DNA from: Chlamydiia bacterium
GTDB taxonomy: Bacteria > Chlamydiota > Chlamydiia > Chlamydiales > FEN-1388
NCBI GenBank assembly: GCA_003170575.1
Contig: PMZB01000227.1
Coordinates: 1 to 13,137, forward strand
Direction of reading: 5' to 3'
DNA: 13,137 bases
Shown here piece by piece: positions 6,270 to 13,137 of this stretch. The notes beneath the pieces were generated by a model, which saw only the letters and a program-made list of their open reading frames with translations, was not told where the DNA came from and made no database searches. The position numbers and the translations under genes were made by a program. Each line of letters opens with the position of its first letter. Position 1 is the first letter of the stretch.

Positions 6270-6298
6270 TTGACTATTGCTTCTCAATAGGGTATCGA
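6270..6298 (+). promoter_or_regulatory. Promoter of the aldolase gene with spacer inverted repeat
   Basis: TTGACT (6270-6275, -35) and TATCGA (6293-6298, -10) are separated by exactly 17 bases. A perfect inverted repeat CTATTG-CTTCT-CAATAG (6274-6290) fills the spacer and touches the -35. Its position suits an operator for a repressor or for a regulator that acts by twisting the spacer, but no regulator gene is next to it. AAGGGG stands eight bases before the ATG at 6329. Confidence 0.5.
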
Positions 6299-6328
6299 TA
6301 AGTATATATTTCACAAAGGGGTTTTTTT

Positions 6329-7438
6329 ATGCCTTTCGTACCACTGCGAGTTCTTTTAGATTATGCCCGGGAAAAGCAGTTTGGGATTGCTGCATTTAAT
6401 GTAAACAACATGGAGCAGATACAAGCCATCTGTGAGGCAGCTCAGGAGATTATGGCTCCAATAATAATTCAAGCAAGCAAAGGGGCGCGCAAGTACACAA
6501 ACGACATTTTTCTCAAACACCTTATGCTGGCTGCGGCGGAGCTGTATCCTGATATACCGATGGTGCTGCATCAAGACCATGGCAGCAGCCCAGAAGTGTG
6601 TTTAAGCGCCATTCGCAATGGATTTACAAGCGTGATGATGGATGGTTCGCTTGAGGAGGATGGCAAAACCCCCTCATCTTTTGAGTATAATGTTGCTGTC
6701 ACACGCTTTGTGGTGGATGTAGCTCACTCTGTTGGGGTCTCTGTGGAAGGGGAGTTAGGCACTATTGGATCTATAGAGAAGATGGCTGCAGGCGAGCTTG
6801 AGGATGCTCATGGTGCTGTTGGGAAACTTACGATTGAGCAGCTTTTGACTGATCCAGCGCAGGCGGTTGAGTTTGTGAGAAGAACAGGTGTAGATGCGCT
6901 TGCTGTTGCTATTGGCACAAGCCACGGAGCATATAAATTTACATCACCGCCAACCAAAGACGTGCTGGTGATTGATCGTATTTTAGAAATCCACAAGCTT
7001 ATTCCAGAGTGCCATCTTGTAATGCACGGATCAAGCTCTGTTCCCCAAGATTTACTCCAGCTCATAAATAAACATGGGGGATCGCTGCGCCCTGCCTGGG
7101 GAGTGCCTGTGGGTGAGATCCAAAGAGCTATCAAGGCCGGGGTAAGGAAGATAAATGTGGACACTGATTTGCGCCTTGCCATGACTGCCGCTATCAGAAC
7201 CGAATTTCATGAACATCCAGATCGTTTTGATCCACGCGGATATTTAGGCCTAGGGCGGGATAGCATGAAGCGCGTCTGCAGAGAGAGGATGGAGCAATTT
7301 GGCCAAACGGGCCATGCCAAACATATCCCACATGTTACCTGTGAGGAAATGGCCAAGCGATATTTATCCGGGTTTTATGGGGAAAATGCTAAACCAAGTC
7401 CGGTACTTGCTCGGGCTAGTGCTAAAAATTCACACTGA
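6329..7438 (+). CDS. fba: Class II fructose-1,6-bisphosphate aldolase (Calvin-type subgroup)
   Basis: Cytoplasmic zinc enzyme that splits fructose-1,6-bisphosphate into DHAP and glyceraldehyde-3-phosphate in glycolysis, and reverses it in gluconeogenesis. The 369-aa protein matches class II type B aldolases over its length: FGIAAFNVNNMEQ (18-30), LHQDHGSS (80-87) with catalytic Asp83 and zinc His84, SVMMDGS (101-107), EGELGTIG (140-147), GTSHGAYKF (196-204) with zinc His199, VMHGSSSVP (231-239) with zinc His233, GVPVGEIQRAIKAGVRKINV (258-277) for the phosphate loop, and DTDLRLAMT. Length is as expected for this subgroup (about 345-370 aa). It stands alone between the nitroreductase-like gene (83 bases upstream) and the aminopeptidase gene (53 bases downstream), with its own promoter. 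Specificity for a related sugar phosphate, for example tagatose bisphosphate, cannot be excluded by motif alone. Confidence 0.92.
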   Translation: MPFVPLRVLLDYAREKQFGIAAFNVNNMEQIQAICEAAQEIMAPIIIQASKGARKYTNDIFLKHLMLAAAELYPDIPMVLHQDHGSSPEVCLSAIRNGFTSVMMDGSLEEDGKTPSSFEYNVAVTRFVVDVAHSVGVSVEGELGTIGSIEKMAAGELEDAHGAVGKLTIEQLLTDPAQAVEFVRRTGVDALAVAIGTSHGAYKFTSPPTKDVLVIDRILEIHKLIPECHLVMHGSSSVPQDLLQLINKHGGSLRPAWGVPVGEIQRAIKAGVRKINVDTDLRLAMTAAIRTEFHEHPDRFDPRGYLGLGRDSMKRVCRERMEQFGQTGHAKHIPHVTCEEMAKRYLSGFYGENAKPSPVLARASAKNSH

Positions 7439-7491
7439 CAACAGGCCTGGATTTTGTTAATCTCATATTTTCGTAGCAAATGGGAGGGCAT

Positions 7492-8400
7492 ATGTACGGG
7501 CGCAATGATGATTGCTGGTGTGGAAGTGGAAAGAAGTGGAAAAAATGTCATTATCCTGAAAAAGGGGAGAAAAAGCCTTCAAAACCTATCTCAGAGCTTT
7601 TTGAGATGTATAAGAAAAAATGGGGGATCATGCTTAAAACCCCTGAACAGATTGAAGGGATACGAGAAGCGTCGCGCCTGACTGCAGCAATCCTCGATGA
7701 AGTTGCAGATAGGGCAAAAGAAGGGGTGACCACAGATTACTTGGACCAACTTGCTTATACCAAAATCACTCAAGCTGGCGGCATTCCTGCTTCTTTACAT
7801 TACGGGACACCGCCTTTTCCCAAAAGCATCTGCACATCGCTCAACGAAGTTATCTGCCATGGCATACCCAATGATATTCCCTTAAAGCAAGGCGATATTG
7901 TCAATATTGACGTTGCAGTTATCTTGAGAGGGTATTTTGGGGACTGTTCTAAAATGGTGGCTATTGGCCCAGTTTCTCCCGACAAAAAGAAAGTGTTTGA
8001 TGTGTCCAAGGAGTGCTTAAAGAAGTCTACAGCCATTGTTCGACCAGGCGGGTATCTAAGTGATATTGGAGATGTAATCCAGGAAATTGCCGATAAAGCA
8101 AATTGTTCTGTTGTCACCCAGTTTGTAGGCCATGGCGTGGGGCTAAAATATCATGAACCACCGCAAGTTCCTCATTTTAAAAATGGGCTGAAAATACCTT
8201 TTACGCCAGGAATGATCTTTACTATTGAGCCCATGATCAATGCAGGAGTGCCCCAAGCAGTAATTGACCCTACCGACAAATGGACCGCACGCACTCGCGA
8301 CGGCAAGCCCTCTGCTCAGTGGGAGTATGAGCTTTTAGTTACTGAAAGTGGCGTAGAGGTCTTAACTCCTTGGAAAGAAACCTCATGCCAAGAGGTATAA
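7492..8400 (+). CDS. map: Methionine aminopeptidase type I with SEC-C zinc motif
   Basis: Removes the initiator methionine from new proteins in the cytoplasm. From the chosen start the protein is 302 aa. Residues 8-20 carry the SEC-C zinc motif CWCGSGKKWKKCH (C-x-C...CH), an N-terminal knuckle also found in some chlamydial aminopeptidases and thought to help ribosome or SecA contact. The catalytic domain has the five expected metal ligands: Asp140 (NIDV), Asp151 (GDCS), His214 (GHGVG), Glu246 (FTIEPM) and Glu278 (QWEYELL), plus the active-site His123 in CHGIP. The start is set at 7492 because GGGAGG lies four to five bases upstream; the ATG at 7480 (adding MGGH) has no ribosome binding site. 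It works downstream of peptide deformylase, whose atypical relative is at 1266-1778. No specific promoter was found. Confidence 0.93.
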   Translation: MYGRNDDCWCGSGKKWKKCHYPEKGEKKPSKPISELFEMYKKKWGIMLKTPEQIEGIREASRLTAAILDEVADRAKEGVTTDYLDQLAYTKITQAGGIPASLHYGTPPFPKSICTSLNEVICHGIPNDIPLKQGDIVNIDVAVILRGYFGDCSKMVAIGPVSPDKKKVFDVSKECLKKSTAIVRPGGYLSDIGDVIQEIADKANCSVVTQFVGHGVGLKYHEPPQVPHFKNGLKIPFTPGMIFTIEPMINAGVPQAVIDPTDKWTARTRDGKPSAQWEYELLVTESGVEVLTPWKETSCQEV

Positions 8401-8428
8401 ACGCTTTGAGTTATTGTTTGACGCTTCC

Positions 8429-8545
8429 TTAAAGGCCGATCAGGTCGCTATCTTCAGTTTCGGCTATTATTGCCTTTTCTAAGAGAGTATCGAGCACATC
8501 GTCAGCTCCATTCGTACTGCAGTAGACATAATATTTCCTCTTATT
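8429..8545 (-). pseudogene. Remnant related to the 532-aa helical protein gene
   Basis: A broken small frame just downstream of the methyltransferase gene. The - strand reads TNGADDVLDTLLEKAIIAET.. to a TAA at 8431-8429. VLDTLLEKAIIAETE matches DLDRLLAKAAIAEAE at the end of the 532-aa protein: 10 of 15 residues and, counted by hand, 33 of 45 bases (8497-8453 against 9429-9385). The region upstream, ACATAAATAAGAGGAAATATTATG, closely matches the leader and start of the 532-aa gene (ACATAAATAAAGGAGATGTTATG). The ATG (8529-8527) is in a different frame and gives only MSTAVRMELT.. (16 aa, stop at 8479). So a start, ribosome binding site and C-terminal end survive, and the middle has been lost with a frameshift. 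Confidence 0.55.
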
Positions 8546-8556
8546 TATGTGAATTG

Positions 8557-9303
8557 TTACAAAAGCTTTAGCCCAAGCGCCATGAAAAGGGGGAACTCTT
8601 GTCGCGCTCTATTTTCCCAGGTGGAAGCCTTTCCTGTGCTTATCTTGGGGGAGCACCATTCTTGAAGCTCTTCAATCACGAAACCTTTTTCATGAGCTAT
8701 CGACACATAGTGGGATAGGGGGAAATGAAACGACCAAGTGGTTTCTTGATCTTTTCCAGGGTGAGTTACAATGGGGATTTTTTGGGGAGTCATGTAGGCT
8801 GATATTTCACGTGTTTGGGTTTTTGTGCTTTCATTAAAGCTCCAGCTGCTTTTTCGTGGGATACGAAAGTATGGGTGGTTCAGCACAAAGACCGCTTTGC
8901 CGCCCTTTTCAAGTACTTTTGAAAGTTCTTGAAAAATGATTTCAGGCTTATCAATATTCTGTAGGGCTAAAATACATACTGCATGGGTGAATTTTTTGGA
9001 AGGATCAAGCGGCCAGGGCTTTGTGAGATCCGCCTGAATGAACGCATGACGAGAAGAAGTGTCATACTGTTTTGCTGCAGCGATCAGCGTGGAGGCAATG
9101 TCCAGCCCCGCATATGAAACTGTCTTGGGAATGTGGCGAGCAAGCACTCCTTGCCCGCACGCAACATCAAGCACTCGGCTTTTTTCGCTGAGCTGAAGCA
9201 TCTCAAGAGTTTTAGGTATGATGATTGTTTTGTGGAAGAAGTGACCTTCTTCGCCCACAATCGAGTCATACCACTTACCAACATTTTTCCAAGACGTATT
9301 CAT
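8557..9303 (-). CDS. Class I SAM-dependent methyltransferase
   Basis: A 248-aa methyltransferase with the Rossmann-like class I fold. Motif I VLDVACGQGVLARHI spans 44-58 (SAM-binding DxxCGxG), followed by YAGLDIA (64-70; Asp68 as the acidic ribose ligand), ADLTKPWPL (91-99) for motif III, and AVCILALQNIDKPE (108-121) in motif IV. The C-terminal part has HPYFRIPRKSSWSF and a short tail. This pattern is typical of small-molecule or ubiquinone/menaquinone-type methyltransferases, but no substrate is visible. It starts at an ATG nine bases after the stop of the 532-aa protein gene, with no strong ribosome binding site, so it is probably coupled and in the same operon. It could modify the partner protein or its ligand; that is inference. 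Confidence 0.85.
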   Translation of the reverse strand: MNTSWKNVGKWYDSIVGEEGHFFHKTIIIPKTLEMLQLSEKSRVLDVACGQGVLARHIPKTVSYAGLDIASTLIAAAKQYDTSSRHAFIQADLTKPWPLDPSKKFTHAVCILALQNIDKPEIIFQELSKVLEKGGKAVFVLNHPYFRIPRKSSWSFNESTKTQTREISAYMTPQKIPIVTHPGKDQETTWSFHFPLSHYVSIAHEKGFVIEELQEWCSPKISTGKASTWENRARQEFPLFMALGLKLL

Positions 9304-9312
9304 AGATGTACT

Positions 9313-10911
9313 TCAGTAATCAGGATTATTTTCTAATGCTTGAGCTATGATAAGACCAACGCTAAGTCGAGGGTCTATGACAGCTTCTGCTTCGGCTATC
9401 GCTGCCTTTGCTAATAAACGATCGAGATCCTCTCTCGGTATGTCGGGGCTTATATGGTTCATCACATCAATGCCATTTCGCCACAGAGTTTTGCAGTTCA
9501 GCAACTTTTCTGCAAGCAGGGAATATGCCTTCTGGGCGCACTGGAATGCAGCCTCCTCTGATTTCCCCATAGAAATATTATGTGCAAACTCGAAGAACAC
9601 TTCCTCAAAAGTCTTTTGTTTTGCTAGAAGAGTCCCTTTTGCAATGCAAGCGTATGCTTCAACAAGATCTTCTTCCTGAATTTGCCATGCGCTACATACC
9701 TGGTCTATAAGCATGCGTGCTTTTTGCACATCTTTTTCAGCCGCAACTTCAACTGTTGCAACCAACCATTTCCCCTTTTCTTTGATAGGGGGTAGAAAGT
9801 TACTGTAAAATGCATAATGTTCTGGATGTCTATTATCGAACCAGTACTGGGCAATTTCGTGAAATGTATCAGTTAAATCCCTGCCTTTCAGGTACTGTTC
9901 GGCAATAGAAAATGAATCAACGAGGTCCTCTCGGCGGCCAAAGGTTACTGCAATTTTCTGGACTAGTTTCACATCAACAGGGTTATCTTGACTGCCATGA
10001 GTTATAAATCTTGCCATACAGCTATTCCAATATCCCTGATCATAAAGATAGACGGCTAGCTCAGCAATTAACTCGTTTTTCAATCGCTCATCCTCATCGA
10101 GATTTGCAATTGTTCTAACCACAGCAAACAGTTTATCGATCATCCCCTTATTAATAAATTCTTGGGCTTCAATACGTAATGTTTTTAAGTCATGCCGTCC
10201 ACTCTCAATGTCTCCATCAGCTTGTGTTGGAGACCTTTGTTCATATTGTGGGATGGCGCACCAAGCTTTTTGTTTTGCATGATAAATTGAAGTAGAAATA
10301 GACTCAAAAATAGTTTGTCCGTTGTATTTATGTATAAGGATCAGTTCAATCAGCTCTGCGTTTTCTATATGTCCTTTTTTCGCTTGTTCAATGCAAATAA
10401 GGGCTAAAGTTTCCCTTGTTTGTCGACTGTATCCTATGATTTCAGCTAGCTCCAATGACAAAGCTACCTGGGGCTGTGGGTCTTCACATAAACGTTGTAT
10501 AATTGCTAACTTGAATTCTATTGCATCATTGCCCGGGTTCCACCTTTTTTTTACAAGCATGATGAGTTCTTCCCATTTTTGCATGCGGATCAGACCGTAC
10601 GCAATGGAGAGAAGGCCTACATTCGTATTCTTCCCCTGAAGAGTGTTCATTGCAATACTATGTGCCAAGGACATACAAGCTAGATTATTGCTTTCCTGTG
10701 ATGCGACGCTTAAGCGATTTATAATTGTAAGCCAGGTATTACTTTGGAGCTCGGGCGTACTAATGCCTGAAATAAGTTGAGACAGTGCTTGAGATCTTCT
10801 TTCTAGTTCGGGTACGCTCCTCAAACGATCTGGTTCAGACAGGGGAAAAGGAGTTCCCTCCAAGCCTCCATGAAACCGCTGGTGTATAATTAGGTCATTA
10901 ACAAAAGTCAT
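9313..10911 (-). CDS. Uncharacterised 532-aa helical (alpha-solenoid-like) protein
   Basis: I do not recognise the family. The 532 residues are almost wholly helical in composition, with many Leu, Ala, Glu, Lys and Gln and short turns, and no signal peptide or membrane segment. Regions about 85-215 and 270-500 show weak helix-turn-helix periodicity such as LSLELAEIIGYSRQTRETLA, ENAELIELILIHKYNG and EEAAFQCAQKAYSLLAEKLL, resembling TPR- or Sel1-type solenoids without a clear consensus. The ATG is well supported by AGGAGA five bases upstream. It starts a two-gene operon with the methyltransferase (nine-base gap). A remnant of a related gene lies beyond the methyltransferase. An alpha-solenoid usually serves as a protein-binding scaffold, and in an intracellular bacterium it could be an effector or chaperone; this is inference. 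Confidence is high that it is a gene and low on function. Confidence 0.8.
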   Translation of the reverse strand: MTFVNDLIIHQRFHGGLEGTPFPLSEPDRLRSVPELERRSQALSQLISGISTPELQSNTWLTIINRLSVASQESNNLACMSLAHSIAMNTLQGKNTNVGLLSIAYGLIRMQKWEELIMLVKKRWNPGNDAIEFKLAIIQRLCEDPQPQVALSLELAEIIGYSRQTRETLALICIEQAKKGHIENAELIELILIHKYNGQTIFESISTSIYHAKQKAWCAIPQYEQRSPTQADGDIESGRHDLKTLRIEAQEFINKGMIDKLFAVVRTIANLDEDERLKNELIAELAVYLYDQGYWNSCMARFITHGSQDNPVDVKLVQKIAVTFGRREDLVDSFSIAEQYLKGRDLTDTFHEIAQYWFDNRHPEHYAFYSNFLPPIKEKGKWLVATVEVAAEKDVQKARMLIDQVCSAWQIQEEDLVEAYACIAKGTLLAKQKTFEEVFFEFAHNISMGKSEEAAFQCAQKAYSLLAEKLLNCKTLWRNGIDVMNHISPDIPREDLDRLLAKAAIAEAEAVIDPRLSVGLIIAQALENNPDY

Positions 10912-10937
10912 AACATCTCCTTTATTTATGTCCTAAA

Positions 10938-10967
10938 TTTATACTGTTATTGTGGTGCTCTTTTCAA
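10938..10967 (-). promoter_or_regulatory. Promoter of the 532-aa protein gene
   Basis: On the - strand TTGAAA (10967-10962) and TATAAA (10943-10938) are spaced by 18 bases. Transcription would start near 10931, about 20 bases before the ATG (10911), and the leader holds the AAAGGAGA ribosome binding site. No clear promoter was found for the divergent gene on the + strand. Confidence 0.55.
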
Positions 10968-11053
10968 TAGTTTTTATTTATTTAACGAGATGGGATAAAA
11001 GCACGGCTAGGTTTTTGCGAAATTTTGTGTGGAATTGTTGCGAAGAAACCCCA

Positions 11054-11089
11054 AACACTTGTAAACACTAAAAGTTGGAATCAAGTGTT
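11054..11089 (+). promoter_or_regulatory. 8-bp inverted repeat in front of the phosphohexomutase start
   Basis: AACACTTG (11054-11061) and CAAGTGTT (11082-11089) form a perfect stem with a 20-base loop. The stem ends at the base before GAGGTG (11090-11095), the ribosome binding site of the GTG start at 11100. It could act as a hairpin or operator in the leader. If translation instead starts at the TTG at 11025, it is inside the coding region. Confidence 0.35.
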
Positions 11090-11099
11090 GAGGTGGAAT

Positions 11100-12842
11100 G
11101 TGACAGTTCTTTCAGAAGAAGCAGCAAAAAACGTCCAGGCATGGCTTGAAGGGCCATATGATATTGATACCAAAGATGCCATCAGAAAAATGATGGTGGT
11201 GAATGTCCCGGAAACGGAAAACGCTTTTTATTCCTATCTCTCTTTTGGTACAGGAGGTATGCGCGGGTTGATGGGCATTGGGCCGAATAGGATGAATCTC
11301 TATACTGTCCGCCAAACAACAAGAGGCCTTGCAGACTATCTGAAGAAAGCCTTTCCAAAAACGCCGCTCAAAGTTGTGATCGGTTTTGACTCGCGAAATA
11401 ATTCTAAAATGTTCGCACAAGAGGCAGCCAGAGTGCTTGCCGCGGCATCTATTCAGGCATTTATTTTTAAAGAGTTGCGTCCTACACCTCTTGTCTCTTT
11501 TGCGTGCAGGCATCTTGGGTGTCATGCGGGCATTATGATCACAGCGTCGCACAATCCTCCAGAATATAATGGATACAAAGTGTATTGGGCTGATGGAGGC
11601 CAGGTGCTTCCCCCGCATGATAAGGGGATTCTTGCAGAAATAGAAAAGGTTAGAGCCAAACCTAACCCCGTTCCTGTTACTCCAGAACAGGATCCTTTTA
11701 TCCAAGAAATTGGGAAGGAAGTTGATGAGGCATATCTTGCGGCCATAAAGCCGTTGTCACTGTGGCCGGATATGAATAAATCAACGTTTCTTGTTATGTA
11801 TTCGCCTCTTCACGGCACTGGTGGTACCCTTATGCCACAAGCCTTGCTGCAGTATGGTTTTGAGAATGTAAAGTATGTAAAGGAGCAAATGATCGCTGAT
11901 GGCTCTTTTCCGACAGCCCATGTGCCAAATCCAGAGGACAAAGGTGCTTTAAAGATGGGTATAGAGGCTATGTTGCAAAAATCCTGCAATATTTTTCTTG
12001 CAACAGATCCAGATGCAGATCGTTTAGGGGCGGTTGTCAACCATAAAGATGAGGCTGTGATTTTGACAGGCAATCAAATAGCGGCCCTCTTGGCTGAATG
12101 GATCCTGCTACGTCTCAAGGAGCAGGATAAAATGCCTGCACACCCCACTCTTGTGAAAACGATTGTAACGTCGCCTCTTATAGAAAAAATAGCAAGGGAA
12201 TATGGAGCGTCTATAGCTGAGGTCCTGACCGGGTTTAAATATATTGCTCAAAAGATGAATGAATGGGAAAAAGATCCGGATCACCAATTTATCTTCGGGT
12301 GCGAGGAGTCCTATGGATATTTATATGGAACCTATGCACGAGATAAAGATGGGATTCTCTGCGGCTGCCTTCTTGCCGAGATTGCTTGGTACTTCAAGCG
12401 AAAGGGGAAAACACTTGTGGATGCACTTGAAGATTTATGGAAAAGGTATGGGTATTTTGAAGAATCTACAAGCACCTGCATCTTTAGTGAAACCAAGTCT
12501 GGGCGAGATAAGATGGCAGAGGTGATGAAAAGCCTGCGCACAAAACCTCCAGAAACATTCGGGGAGTATAAATGCATACTTTTTGAAGATTTGCTTACCA
12601 AACAATTTAAGGGAGACCCTAAGCTGCGAGTAGGGGAGTCTCTTCCGCAATCAGATGTTCTCATCTTCACCTTGGAGGGTAACTCCAAGATCATTGTCCG
12701 CCCTTCAGGCACAGAGCCAAAAGTGAAAATTTATTATATGCTTACCGCTGCAACAGAAGGGCAGGACTTAACTCAAGTCAAAATCGCAACCAAAAACAAG
12801 AGCGATCAACTCAAGCGAATTATGAAAGATATTGTGGGATAG
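11100..12842 (+). CDS. Phosphoglucomutase/phosphomannomutase family protein
   Basis: An alpha-D-phosphohexomutase that moves phosphate between C1 and C6 of glucose or mannose; cytoplasmic. All signatures are present (numbered from the GTG): FGTGGMRG (49-56) for phosphate binding, TASHNP (148-153) with the phosphoserine Ser150, metal loop TDPDADR (302-308), sugar loop GCEESYGY (400-407) and RPSGTEPKVKIY (534-545). The glucose-type GCEES loop and the length of 580 aa resemble PgcA/PGM2-like phosphoglucomutases of about 580-600 aa, rather than GlmM. The GTG at 11100 is preferred to the TTG at 11025 because GAGGTG precedes it and residues before it are not family-like, while 49 residues before FGTGG fit the family. 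The last 23 bases overlap the convergent gene at 12820. The exact sugar is not determined. Confidence 0.9.
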   Translation: MTVLSEEAAKNVQAWLEGPYDIDTKDAIRKMMVVNVPETENAFYSYLSFGTGGMRGLMGIGPNRMNLYTVRQTTRGLADYLKKAFPKTPLKVVIGFDSRNNSKMFAQEAARVLAAASIQAFIFKELRPTPLVSFACRHLGCHAGIMITASHNPPEYNGYKVYWADGGQVLPPHDKGILAEIEKVRAKPNPVPVTPEQDPFIQEIGKEVDEAYLAAIKPLSLWPDMNKSTFLVMYSPLHGTGGTLMPQALLQYGFENVKYVKEQMIADGSFPTAHVPNPEDKGALKMGIEAMLQKSCNIFLATDPDADRLGAVVNHKDEAVILTGNQIAALLAEWILLRLKEQDKMPAHPTLVKTIVTSPLIEKIAREYGASIAEVLTGFKYIAQKMNEWEKDPDHQFIFGCEESYGYLYGTYARDKDGILCGCLLAEIAWYFKRKGKTLVDALEDLWKRYGYFEESTSTCIFSETKSGRDKMAEVMKSLRTKPPETFGEYKCILFEDLLTKQFKGDPKLRVGESLPQSDVLIFTLEGNSKIIVRPSGTEPKVKIYYMLTAATEGQDLTQVKIATKNKSDQLKRIMKDIVG

Positions 12843-13137
12843 TGCTTGAATCTAATGTCATCGCACTCAAGCCTTCTGTGATACCTGCTTCAGAGGCCTC
12901 ACCTCCGATCATCATGAGTGGAATATTTTCCATAATAACATCACTTGTTAGTTTTTTCTCTTGAAAGGCCAAGGCAGCTGCTTTTTCGAATTCCGACAAT
13001 ATCGAAGGAGGGATATAATTGCAAAATTGCACTAGTTTGTGAAAATGACCTGTAGTAAGCGCTTCAAAGGCAATTTTCATATATATAATCTTTCGACATT
13101 GTTCTTTGAAATAAGAATCTACTAAATCCTTTACTTC
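12820..13137 (-). CDS. 3' end of an unidentified gene (partial)
   Basis: The frame is open from the window edge to TAA (12822-12820), giving at least 105 residues; the gene continues beyond 13137. The ATG at 13080 is not necessarily the start: the 19 codons before it (EVKDLVDSYFKEQC.. then RKIIY) have no stop and ATG 13080 has no ribosome binding site. The visible part is helical, with EFEKAAALAFQEKKL in its middle and a small-residue segment GGEASEAGITEGLSA near the end. I do not recognise a family. The gene runs convergent to the phosphohexomutase gene and overlaps its end by 23 bases. Its composition is similar to the neighbouring helical 532-aa protein, but no sequence match was found. 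Confidence 0.5.
   Translation of the reverse strand, partial: EVKDLVDSYFKEQCRKIIYMKIAFEALTTGHFHKLVQFCNYIPPSILSEFEKAAALAFQEKKLTSDVIMENIPLMMIGGEASEAGITEGLSAMTLDSSTIPQYLS

Noticed and set aside
11025..11036. MCGIV start resembling a GlmS/PurF-type glutamine amidotransferase N-terminus
   Set aside because: Only four residues agree, the start is TTG without a ribosome binding site, and everything downstream is a phosphohexomutase.
12844..12872. GCTTGA...TCAAGC inverted repeat after the phosphohexomutase stop as a terminator
   Set aside because: Six base pairs with a 17-base loop and no T tract; it also lies inside the opposite-strand frame.
1..13137. tRNA, rRNA and CRISPR repeats
   Set aside because: No T-loop GGTTCGAAT-type segment with matching stems, no rRNA core sequence and no regularly spaced repeat was seen by eye; a tRNAscan or Infernal run would settle it.

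Overview
The window looks like a piece of a bacterial chromosome, most probably from an environmental (amoeba-associated) member of the Chlamydiae. The basis is indirect: an Mla/MCE lipid-transport operon in the order permease-ATPase-MCE, a YqgE/AlgH protein, a methionine aminopeptidase with an N-terminal SEC-C zinc knuckle, a MutS-like ATPase of the style seen in such bacteria, moderate G+C, and many AT-rich, tightly packed genes. No rRNA, tRNA or CRISPR array was seen. The lineage call is inference and other Gram-negative bacteria are not excluded.

Layout. 1-508: the C-terminal piece of a MutS-family ATPase, cut from its upstream part by stop codons or a frameshift and ending inside a palindromic terminator. 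509-753: a gene-poor stretch with a possible folded-RNA region. 754-1125 (-): a four-helix DUF4383-like membrane protein with its own promoter. 1266-1778 (+): an atypical peptide deformylase-like protein. 1784-1948: a 165-bp non-coding element with long terminal inverted repeats, placed exactly between two convergent genes. 1949-5196 (-): yqgE, mlaD, mlaF, mlaE, read as one unit mlaE>mlaF>mlaD(>yqgE). 5362-6245 (+): an unknown 80-aa protein coupled to a nitroreductase-like protein. 6329-7438 (+): class II fructose-bisphosphate aldolase. 7492-8400 (+): methionine aminopeptidase. 8429-8545 (-): a short gene remnant. 8557-9303 (-): a SAM methyltransferase. 9313-10911 (-): an unrecognised, largely helical 532-aa protein. 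11100-12842 (+): a phosphoglucomutase/phosphomannomutase. 12820-13137 (-): the 3' end of an unidentified gene that runs off the window.

How the parts work together. The Mla genes should form an inner-membrane ABC complex that moves phospholipids between membranes. The aldolase and the phosphohexomutase are central sugar metabolism. The deformylase-like protein and the aminopeptidase belong to N-terminal methionine processing. The helical protein and the methyltransferase form a two-gene operon of unknown function.

The most interesting signals are three. First, the MITE-like element at 1784-1948, flanked by TTA on both sides, where the right TTA is the yqgE stop codon. Second, the remnant at 8429-8545, which resembles both the leader and the C-terminal end of the 532-aa gene and so looks like an internally deleted paralogue. 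Third, several inverted repeats that sit on promoters (aldolase, mlaE) or in front of a ribosome binding site (phosphohexomutase). I see no clear, complete novel defence or mobile system; the 532-aa protein family is the best candidate for undescribed biology.
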